Source of the DNA: Hadesarchaea archaeon
GTDB lineage: Archaea > Hadarchaeota > Hadarchaeia > Hadarchaeales > Hadarchaeaceae
Length of the DNA stretch: 25,194 nt
Assembly (NCBI GenBank): GCA_030601665.1
Contig: JAUWBP010000004.1
Coordinates: 1-25,194 of the forward strand
Direction of reading: 5' to 3'
Shown: positions 1 to 5,221 of the stretch, piece by piece
Layout of the letters: each line of letters starts with the position of its first letter
Position numbering within the stretch: the first letter of the stretch is position 1
Position numbers and translations under genes: made by a program
The notes under the pieces: generated by a model
Databases searched by the model: none
What the model was told of the DNA's origin: nothing
The model's input: the letters and a program-made list of their open reading frames with translations, nothing else

Positions 1-102
1 CAACGCGCAATCAGAAGCTATGGTCAGCGAATCCTTCTGCATGAACGGCGCCTGCGGATGGACGAGCGAAATTTTGATAGGCCACTGTTTTTCAACAACC
101 AC
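1..102 (-). CDS. Start of an iron-sulfur-type protein (partial, runs off the window)
   Basis: The reading frame stays open to the window edge. A strong ribosome site (GGAGGTGA, 114-107 on the minus strand) precedes a GTG at 102-100, giving a protein that begins MVVEKQWPIKISLVHPQA and continues through a second conserved-looking stretch, FMQKDSLTIASDCAL. From memory this resembles the domain that follows the 4Fe-4S ferredoxin part in some anaerobic archaeal and bacterial proteins, with a 'W-P-x-x-L-x-P-APF...A-D-C' pattern. That is recognition, not an alignment. The same frame is open further upstream to a GTG at 195 and includes a CPMCGH zinc-ribbon-like motif, so the start is not certain. 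It is the last visible gene of the minus-strand run led by the PadR-TRASH regulator. Confidence 0.45.
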   Translation of the reverse strand, partial: MVVEKQWPIKISLVHPQAPFMQKDSLTIASDCAL

Positions 103-124
103 ATCTTCACCTCCTACGAGTTTC

Positions 125-454
125 TCAGTCGTGTTCATATATTCTATCTCCTGTACGTGTCCGCACATCGGGCAGCGAATTTTCGTTACTTGCACGGGAC
201 GCCCCTTGAGGTAGTTTGAGCGCCTTTTTTATGGCATCTCGATCGAAGCCAACGATTATCTCGCCGTTGATATCAAGTACCGGCACGCCCATTTGGCCGG
301 ATTTCTCCATCATTTCAGTGGCCGCGGCTCTATCTGCCCCAACGTTCTTTTCAACGAATGGGACTCCATGCTCCTTTAGAAACGCCTTGGCTATTACACA
401 GTAGGGACACGTAGGAGTTGTGTAAATTTTTACGTTCGATTGAGGTTGGGCCAT
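125..454 (-). CDS. Glutaredoxin-like thiol-disulfide oxidoreductase
   Basis: A 109-residue protein with the glutaredoxin fold signature. The redox motif TCPYC sits near the N-terminus (CPYC at residues 16-19), followed by GVPV with the cis-proline near residue 58 and a G-F-D after the last strand. Such proteins reduce disulfides or mixed disulfides in the cytoplasm. The core would normally end near residue 81 (KKALKL). The last 28 or so residues look unstructured and overlap the upstream extension of the next gene in another frame. The stop TGA overlaps an ATG of that frame. The gene lies 19 bases after the CxxC protein gene, in the same direction, with no strong ribosome site. The context, next to a metal-responsive regulator and a copper ATPase, suggests a role in thiol or metal stress, which is inference. 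Confidence 0.8.
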   Translation of the reverse strand: MAQPQSNVKIYTTPTCPYCVIAKAFLKEHGVPFVEKNVGADRAAATEMMEKSGQMGVPVLDINGEIIVGFDRDAIKKALKLPQGASRASNENSLPDVRTRTGDRIYEHD

Positions 455-473
455 TTATATCTATCCATTTGAT

Positions 474-860
474 TTACCGATTAACCCCTTTTATTTTTTG
501 CGCGACTGTTTTGCTCGACCCCGGCTGCCCGCTCAAAATCAGCTTTTCTCGGTGCCCCCTTGATCTCAAATGCTCATCCCCAATCTTGTAGGTGATCACG
601 TAACGCTCGTCACCGCCGCTATCGGCTTGTGCAATCTCCAACGGCTTTCCGAGCACCTTTTCGAGCTCGAGCTTTAGGTCGTCGAAGTAATCATAAAGGC
701 CGCAAGTCCTACAAAATGGGCCGCTTAGCTCGACAACAATCGATGGTCCTTCCAGCTTGACGAGTTCAGCAACAGCCTCGGACCCATGCCATTTGTTAAA
801 CTCAGTTAACGCTCGAACCACAAACTCTTTGTAGCCACGGGTGCCAAAAGTCGATACCAT
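474..860 (-). CDS. Unknown protein with a CxxC motif, co-transcribed with PadR-TRASH
   Basis: I do not recognise this 128-residue protein with confidence. It is predicted soluble, with no signal peptide or membrane segment. Its clearest feature is GPFCRTCGLYDYFDDL (Cys50 and Cys53), a pair that could bind a metal or form a disulfide, preceded by a hydrophobic strand (SIVVELS). The C-terminus is basic. The ATG at 860 is supported by AGGTGAG, which overlaps the stop of the regulator gene 10 bases upstream, so the two are translationally linked. Operon position suggests a role in metal or thiol homeostasis with the regulator and the following glutaredoxin. No enzymatic function can be assigned. 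Confidence 0.7.
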   Translation of the reverse strand: MVSTFGTRGYKEFVVRALTEFNKWHGSEAVAELVKLEGPSIVVELSGPFCRTCGLYDYFDDLKLELEKVLGKPLEIAQADSGGDERYVITYKIGDEHLRSRGHREKLILSGQPGSSKTVAQKIKGVNR

Positions 861-870
861 TATTACTCAC

Positions 871-1311
871 CTAATTGTGAACGAGATGCCTTTTGTAGGA
901 GCGAGCGCAGTGCACGCAGCAGAACATCAGGGTTTTCCCCTTAATCCGCTCCCTGTGCCCGCCCTCGTAGACCTTGCAGCCGCAGTGGGCGCACTTTGTC
1001 AGCTTTGGCTCGAGCACGATCGAAACCAAATCGCTGAACCGCGTCATGAGCATCGCGCTAGTCTTTCGCCCTTCGCGGGTCAGCGCGTAGACCTTTCGTT
1101 TCTTACCCCCGACTATCGTCGTCTGACAGGTGACTAAACCTTTCTTCTTTAGGTTCTTGAGCAGGGGGTAAATCTGGCCCGCGGACGGCTTCTTCCCCAT
1201 CTTTTCTCCGAGCTCGGTCATCAGCTCGTACCCGTGCCTCGGCGCCTCGTTTAGCAGGAGGAGCGTGTAGAACTTGGTGAGGTTTGTGGTATGCTCCCGC
1301 TCACCGACCAT
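871..1311 (-). CDS. PadR-family winged-helix regulator fused to a TRASH-like metal-sensing domain
   Basis: A 146-residue protein. Residues 10-95 form a PadR-type winged helix (TKFYTLLLLNEAPRHGYEL, then SAGQIYPLLKNLKKKGLV and the wing KKRKVYALTREG). Residues 107-140 carry a Cys-rich TRASH-like treble clef: CAHCGC (Cys107, 110, 112) followed by FCCVHCARSYK (Cys131, 132, 135). TRASH domains in archaeal copper regulators sense Cu or other soft metals. Here the domain is joined to a PadR rather than the usual Lrp-like helix-turn-helix. The gene is divergent from copA with only about 70 bases between, so it probably represses or activates copA and its own operon. The ATG is preceded by AAGGTGGTG at a good distance. 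The metal identity is inferred from the neighbours. Confidence 0.85.
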   Translation of the reverse strand: MVGEREHTTNLTKFYTLLLLNEAPRHGYELMTELGEKMGKKPSAGQIYPLLKNLKKKGLVTCQTTIVGGKKRKVYALTREGRKTSAMLMTRFSDLVSIVLEPKLTKCAHCGCKVYEGGHRERIKGKTLMFCCVHCARSYKRHLVHN

Positions 1312-1321
1312 GATCGCACCA

Positions 1322-1337
1322 CCTTAACATGGTAAGG
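1322..1337. promoter_or_regulatory. Imperfect palindrome, candidate operator of the metal regulator
   Basis: CCTTAACATGGTAAGG reads almost the same on the other strand (14 of 16 positions). It lies between the divergent PadR-TRASH and copA genes, just before the regulator's ribosome site and next to the shared AT-rich promoter core. Its size and position suit a dimeric winged-helix repressor. The role is inferred from position and symmetry only. Confidence 0.5.
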
Positions 1338-1340
1338 GGA

Positions 1341-1360
1341 TATATTTAAATATGATATAT
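1341..1360 (+). promoter_or_regulatory. TATA-type promoter core shared by copA and the PadR-TRASH gene
   Basis: TATATTTAAATATGATATAT is an AT-rich block in a G+C-rich surround. TATATTTAAA is a good archaeal TATA box for copA and would place the transcript start near 1370. Read in reverse, ATATTTAAATATA could serve the regulator gene. copA at 1382 has no clear ribosome site, in keeping with a short or absent leader. Confidence 0.55.
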
Positions 1361-1381
1361 CGTAAAAAGAGTTATGGTAAA

Positions 1382-3865
1382 ATGGCCAAAAAGAAGACCA
1401 CCATCCGGATTAGCGGGATGCGCTGCGTGAGCTGTGCCCAGACCATCGAGAAGGCCCTGAAAAAACAGCCGGGAATCGCCAACGCAAACGTCAACTTCGC
1501 CACGGAGAAGGCCACGGTCGAGTACGACCCGGCGAATGTGAGTTTGGAGCAGCTTGGTGAAACGATCAAATCGACCGGCTACGAGCCCGTGGGTATCGAG
1601 CGAGAGCGGACCCGCGAGGTCAGTTTGAAGATCACTGGGATGACTTGCGCGGCGTGCGCTGCGAAGATCGGGAAGGCGCTTTCGTCTCTCGAGGGGGTGA
1701 AGCGCGCCAGCGTCAACCTGGCGACCGAGAAGGCGACCGTGGAGTACATGCCTGAAATTGTAACGCTGGTCGATCTCCGAAAGGCTGTTCAAGATGTCGG
1801 CTACGGCGTGAGCGAGGAGGAGGAAGTCGACAAGTCGCTGGTGGAGATGCAGCGAGCGCGCGTGCGCATGCTCGTGGCATGGGGCTTCACCATCCCTCTA
1901 ACCATCTGGATGATCGCTGAGATGATCTTCGGCGTGGTCTGGCCTAACCAGGAAATTTATGACTTGGGCTTAATCCTGCTCGCCGTGCCCGTGCTTTTCT
2001 GGGCGGGCCTGCCGACACTTCGCTCGGCCGTGAAAGCCATCTCTCACAAGACCGCGAACATGGATGTCCTCATCATGATGGGATCCACGATAGCCTTCCT
2101 CACCGGCCCACCCATTTTCTTCGGAGTTCCGATTCTGAACTACGCGGGGGTCGCGGCGATGATCATGTCCTTCCACCTAACCGGGCGATACGTGGAGGCC
2201 AAGGCGAAGGGTCGAGCTTCGCAGGCCATCAAGCGCCTCCTGATGCTCGAGGCGAAGTCTGCGCGAATTCTCGTCAAGGGTAAGGAGAAGGAGGTCCCGA
2301 TTGAGGAGGTAAAAGTCGGTGATGTGATGGTCGTCCGCCCCGGCGAGAAAATCCCGACCGATGGGGCAGTAATCGGGGGCGAGAGCGCGGTCGACGAGTC
2401 GATGGCGACGGGTGAGTCGATGCCCGTGCATAAAAAGAAGGGGAGCGAGGCCATTGGGGCCACGGTCAACCAGGAGGGCCTGCTCAAGATCAAGGCGACG
2501 AAAATCGGAAAAGACACCTTCCTCTCGCAAGTAATTAAAATGGTCGAAGAGTGCCAAGGGACCAAGGTTCCAATCCAAGAGTTCGCGGACAAGGTCACCG
2601 GCTATTTCGTGCCCGCCGTGCTGCTAATCGCCACGGCGACTTTTATCCTCTGGATGGTCGTCCCCGGTTTCATAGGGGGCATCGCCAACTGGGCACAATC
2701 GTTCCTACCCTGGGTTGACCCAACGTTGAGTGTGCTCACCCTCGCGATTTTCGCCACGGTCGCCGTACTCGTCATCGCCTGTCCCTGCGCCCTCGGCCTG
2801 GCGACGCCTACTGCGCTGATGGTCGGGAGCGGCTTGGGCGCTGAAAACGGCATCATCATCCGGAAGGGTGAGGCCATCCAGACGCTCAAGGACGTGCACA
2901 CGATAGTCTTCGATAAAACCGGCACCATCACCCAAGGAAAGCCAGCACTGACCGATGTCGTCGCGACGAAAGATTTCGCTCAGAAAGGGGTCCTAGGGCT
3001 AGCAGCGAGCGTCGAAGCTGGCTCTGAACACCCCCTCGCTAAGGCTATAGTTGAAGGGGCGCACGCCAAGAAGCTCAAACCCGCGAAGCTCAAGGGATTC
3101 AAAGCGGTGCGAGGGAAGGGCGTTCGAGCCACCATCGATGGAAAGCAGATTTTAGTTGGAAATCGTCTCTTCCTGAAGGAGGCCGGCATCGATGTCGCCC
3201 CACTTGAGGGCGAGATGAAGCGCCTCGAGGATGAGGGCAAGACCGCCGTGCTCGTCGCCTCTGGCAAAAAGCTCGCTGGAGTCTGCGCGGTGGCTGACAC
3301 ACTGAAGGAGGACTCGGTTCAGGCGATCAAAGAGTTGCATGAAATTGGGCTAAAGAGCGTCATGATCACCGGTGATAACCCGCGCACCGCCAACGCCATC
3401 GCAGGACAGGTCGGCATTGACCGTGTACTCGCAGAGGTGCTGCCCGATCAGAAGGTTGCGGAGATCAAGCGACTGCAAGGAGAGGTCGGGATGGTGGCGA
3501 TGGTGGGGGATGGAATCAATGATGCCCCCGCACTTACCCAAGCGAACGTTGGTATCGCAATCGGTACGGGCACGGATATCGCAATCGAGGCCGGCGATGT
3601 TATCCTAGTGCGGGGCGACCTCTCGAGTGTGGTCAGCGCGATAAAGCTCTCCCGGGCGACGTTCCGCAAGATCAAACAGAACCTCTTCTGGGCATTCGGC
3701 TACAACGCGGCGGCAATACCCCTTGCGATCTTCGGGCTGCTCCACCCGATCTTTGCTGAGTTGGCGATGGCGACGAGCTCGATATCCGTGGTGTCTAACG
3801 CAAATCTGTTGAAAAGGGTTAACATCCAGCCTTCATATTCCTCGCCAAAAACCAAACGGAGGTGA
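1382..3865 (+). CDS. copA: Copper-exporting P1B-type ATPase CopA
   Basis: An 827-residue heavy-metal ATPase of the inner membrane that uses ATP to move Cu(I), probably outwards. It has two N-terminal heavy-metal-associated domains (GMRCVSC, Cys15/18; GMTCAAC, Cys89/92), then membrane helices. Next come the actuator motif TGES (343-346), the transmembrane metal site CPC (467-469), the phosphorylation site DKTGT (Asp511), SEHP and GDGINDAPAL, and the C-terminal M-x-x-S-S. All key motifs are present and the length fits the family. I chose ATG 1382 (MAKKKTTIRI). An in-frame ATG at 1352 lies inside the TATA element and is unlikely. Divergent from a TRASH-domain regulator and followed by YHS proteins, so the operon is probably induced by copper. 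Silver or another soft metal is possible. Confidence 0.96.
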   Translation: MAKKKTTIRISGMRCVSCAQTIEKALKKQPGIANANVNFATEKATVEYDPANVSLEQLGETIKSTGYEPVGIERERTREVSLKITGMTCAACAAKIGKALSSLEGVKRASVNLATEKATVEYMPEIVTLVDLRKAVQDVGYGVSEEEEVDKSLVEMQRARVRMLVAWGFTIPLTIWMIAEMIFGVVWPNQEIYDLGLILLAVPVLFWAGLPTLRSAVKAISHKTANMDVLIMMGSTIAFLTGPPIFFGVPILNYAGVAAMIMSFHLTGRYVEAKAKGRASQAIKRLLMLEAKSARILVKGKEKEVPIEEVKVGDVMVVRPGEKIPTDGAVIGGESAVDESMATGESMPVHKKKGSEAIGATVNQEGLLKIKATKIGKDTFLSQVIKMVEECQGTKVPIQEFADKVTGYFVPAVLLIATATFILWMVVPGFIGGIANWAQSFLPWVDPTLSVLTLAIFATVAVLVIACPCALGLATPTALMVGSGLGAENGIIIRKGEAIQTLKDVHTIVFDKTGTITQGKPALTDVVATKDFAQKGVLGLAASVEAGSEHPLAKAIVEGAHAKKLKPAKLKGFKAVRGKGVRATIDGKQILVGNRLFLKEAGIDVAPLEGEMKRLEDEGKTAVLVASGKKLAGVCAVADTLKEDSVQAIKELHEIGLKSVMITGDNPRTANAIAGQVGIDRVLAEVLPDQKVAEIKRLQGEVGMVAMVGDGINDAPALTQANVGIAIGTGTDIAIEAGDVILVRGDLSSVVSAIKLSRATFRKIKQNLFWAFGYNAAAIPLAIFGLLHPIFAELAMATSSISVVSNANLLKRVNIQPSYSSPKTKRR

Positions 3866-3870
3866 ACGGA

Positions 3871-4053
3871 ATGGTGAAGGATCCGGTATGTGGAATGGAT
3901 GTGGACGAGGCGACGGCTGAGCATAAGGCAGAGCACAAGGGCAAGACCTACTACTTCTGCGCCCCGGCGTGCAAGGCCGACTTCGAGAAGGACCCAGAGA
4001 AGTACGTGAAAGGGGGAGAAATGCACCACCATTCGAAGAGCGGTTGCTGTTAG
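3871..4053 (+). CDS. YHS-domain metal-binding protein
   Basis: A 60-residue protein that is essentially a single YHS domain: DPVCGMDVDEATAEHKAEHK, then GKTYYFCAPACKADFEKDPEKY, followed by a metal-binding tail with HHH and a final CC. YHS domains bind soft metals and are often found with CopA ATPases, as a separate protein or as an N-terminal domain. It probably carries or buffers copper in the cytoplasm for the ATPase. ATG 3871 is chosen because GGAGGTGA, which contains the copA stop, lies at the right distance. A GTG at 3862 would overlap copA and adds three residues. It is translationally coupled to copA. Confidence 0.88.
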   Translation: MVKDPVCGMDVDEATAEHKAEHKGKTYYFCAPACKADFEKDPEKYVKGGEMHHHSKSGCC

Positions 4054-4075
4054 GGAAACCCCGAGAGGATGTGAG

Positions 4076-4219
4076 ATTGCAAGAGATCCAGTCTGCGGTA
4101 TGGAGGTGGGCGAGCGAGCAGGCTTCAAAACGTGGTATCGGGGCAAGATGTACCACTTCTGCTCGGCCGTGTGCATGCGAGGGTTCAGGAGACGTCCGCA
4201 GAAGTACCTTAAGGTATGA
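4076..4219 (+). CDS. Second YHS-domain protein, apparently with an ATT start
   Basis: Reading from 4076 gives 47 residues: (M)ARDPVCGMEV, then WYRGKMYHFCSAVCMRGF and RRPQKYLKV. This is a compact YHS domain with the same Cys pattern (C7, C29, C33) as the preceding gene. No ATG, GTG or TTG exists in frame before the domain. The codon exactly where a methionine belongs is ATT, 7 bases after GAGAGG. ATT is a rare but known start codon. Otherwise this is a gene that lost its ATG by one base change, or a sequence error. The stop TGA is at 4217. It overlaps no other gene and lies 22 bases after the first YHS gene, so a tandem duplication is likely. Expression is uncertain. Confidence 0.6.
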   Translation: MARDPVCGMEVGERAGFKTWYRGKMYHFCSAVCMRGFRRRPQKYLKV

Positions 4220-4254
4220 CAATCGTTCGATCTGTTGCCTCAAAATAATCCACC

Positions 4255-4286
4255 AAAAGCCTTTTATATAACGCTGTTATAAAAAG
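4255..4286 (+). promoter_or_regulatory. Archaeal promoter of the sulfate-assimilation operon
   Basis: CAAAAGCCTTTTATATAA looks like a BRE followed by a TATA box (4262-4270) and predicts a transcript start near 4292. A second TATA-like block, TTATAAAAAG (about 4277-4286), could give a start very close to the small cysteine-rich ORF at 4311. This is the only strong promoter seen before the ten-gene sulfate and siroheme operon. Confidence 0.6.
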
Positions 4287-4310
4287 ACAAACATACAAAC
4301 GGTGGTGACG

Positions 4311-4349
4311 ATGAGGGATTTACTTTGCGGCTGCTGTGATTGCTGCTGA
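4311..4349 (+). CDS. 12-residue cysteine-rich leader peptide candidate (MRDLLCGCCDCC)
   Basis: A tiny ORF with a good ribosome site (GGTGGTGACG directly before the ATG) encodes MRDLLCGCCDCC and stops at TGA 4347-4349. Five of twelve codons are cysteine codons and four of them fall in the last five positions. It sits between the promoter and the first gene of a sulfate-to-sulfide operon, 99 bases before that gene. The layout matches amino-acid-sensing leader peptides, such as the polycysteine upstream ORFs described before sulfur genes in mycobacteria. When Cys-tRNA is scarce, ribosomes would pause on the Cys run and change expression downstream. It could also be a tiny metal-binding peptide belonging to the copper genes upstream. 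The ORF is seen directly. Translation and function are inferred. Confidence 0.55.
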   Translation: MRDLLCGCCDCC

Positions 4350-4387
4350 TGTTTCAGTTGCTACGCGATTCTCAGCTGATCGTATAG
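4349..4387 (+). CDS. Second 12-residue ORF overlapping the leader stop (MFQLLRDSQLIV)
   Basis: An ATG that shares one base with the TGA of the cysteine-rich ORF (TGATG) opens a second 12-codon frame ending at TAG 4385-4387. It has no ribosome site of its own but could be translated by re-initiation. It occupies the space between the Cys run and the hairpin at 4391, so ribosomes on it would affect folding there. Chance is a real alternative given its length. Confidence 0.25.
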   Translation: MFQLLRDSQLIV

Positions 4388-4390
4388 ATT

Positions 4391-4415
4391 TGGTCATTTC
4401 AATTGGCCACTTTTT
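4391..4415 (+). terminator. Hairpin plus T-run in the operon leader, possible attenuator
   Basis: TGGTCATTTCAATTGGCCA can fold into a 6-pair stem (TGGTCA with TGGCCA, one G-U pair) with a 7-base loop, followed one base later by TTTTTCT. It lies after the small Cys-rich ORF and 32 bases before the permease gene. T-runs alone can stop archaeal RNA polymerase, so this could be a regulated terminator. The stem is short, so confidence is moderate. Confidence 0.4.
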
Positions 4416-4447
4416 CTCCGTTGCAGAACTAGAGGGAGGTCTGTTCG

Positions 4448-5221
4448 ATGTCCATTGAGCTACTGGTCGCGATCTTGCTGATCGGGGGCGTTGGCGGCTA
4501 TCTCGGCGGGGTCGTGGGGCTCATTGGAGCAGCCGTGGTCCCGGGCCTGATCTTGCTCGATGTCGACCCCGTCATTGCAATCGGCTCAAGCTTGCTGCTA
4601 CACGTGCTGATCGCCCCCATCGGCGGAATCTCGTACTACAGGTTCGGGCACGTGCGTCGCGGGATTTTCGTTCCCCTCCTCCTAGTGGGTGTACTGGGCG
4701 CCTTCCTCGGGGCCAACGTTTCTACGCACCTGCCCGCTGGAGAGCTGAAGCTGCTTGTTGGCATCTCGGCCACCGCCGCTGGCTTGCTCGTTATTGTCAA
4801 ATATCCTCGAAGGAACGAGATAAAGTCGACACTCGCCCCCGTCAGCAAGAGGCTTCGGATGGTCAGCACGCCTACGGTGGCTTCGATCGCTTTCGTCGCG
4901 GGCCTCGCTCACGGCGCCCTTGGCTTGGGGTGGGGTACTCTTGGCATTTCCTTCTTAATCTTGGCTGGGGTTTTCCCCCACACCGCTGTCGGTTCGTCGT
5001 TGCTTGCGCGATCGTTCGTCGCGTTGGCCGGAGTCTCGACCTATTACTTCTTAGGCGATTTACAAGCGGACATCGTCCTCCCGTTGCTTGCTGGTGGATT
5101 GATTGCTATCCCGTTCGGCGTGCTCACCGCAAAACGCCTCCCGCCCAGAACGTTAAAGCTAATCGTGGGTGTAGTCGTTATTGTGCTAGGTGCCTCCGTT
5201 TTGATTAAACAGGTGATCTAG
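4448..5221 (+). CDS. TauE/SafE-family membrane permease, probable sulfate or sulfite transporter
   Basis: A 257-residue, strongly hydrophobic protein with about eight membrane segments and the glycine-rich repeats of the TauE/SafE (DUF81) family: GGVGGYLGGVVGLIGAAVVP near the N-terminus and its counterpart GLAHGALGLGWGTLGISF in the second half. The two halves are typical of the family. Members move sulfite, sulfoacetate or other sulfur anions, and some are proposed sulfate importers. As first gene of an operon holding ATP sulfurylase and APS reductase, import of sulfate is the simplest reading, though export of excess sulfite is possible. GGGAGGT precedes the ATG. The stop TAG directly abuts the aprA ATG. 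Confidence 0.85.
   Translation: MSIELLVAILLIGGVGGYLGGVVGLIGAAVVPGLILLDVDPVIAIGSSLLLHVLIAPIGGISYYRFGHVRRGIFVPLLLVGVLGAFLGANVSTHLPAGELKLLVGISATAAGLLVIVKYPRRNEIKSTLAPVSKRLRMVSTPTVASIAFVAGLAHGALGLGWGTLGISFLILAGVFPHTAVGSSLLARSFVALAGVSTYYFLGDLQADIVLPLLAGGLIAIPFGVLTAKRLPPRTLKLIVGVVVIVLGASVLIKQVI

Noticed and set aside
1352..1381. copA starting at ATG 1352
   Set aside because: That ATG lies within the TATA-like block, so it would be upstream of the expected transcript start. ATG 1382 gives a normal CopA N-terminus.
3969..4271. 100-codon plus-strand frame starting inside the first YHS gene
   Set aside because: Its start lies inside a real gene and the frame only covers the second YHS gene out of phase. 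The YHS domain in the other frame explains the region.
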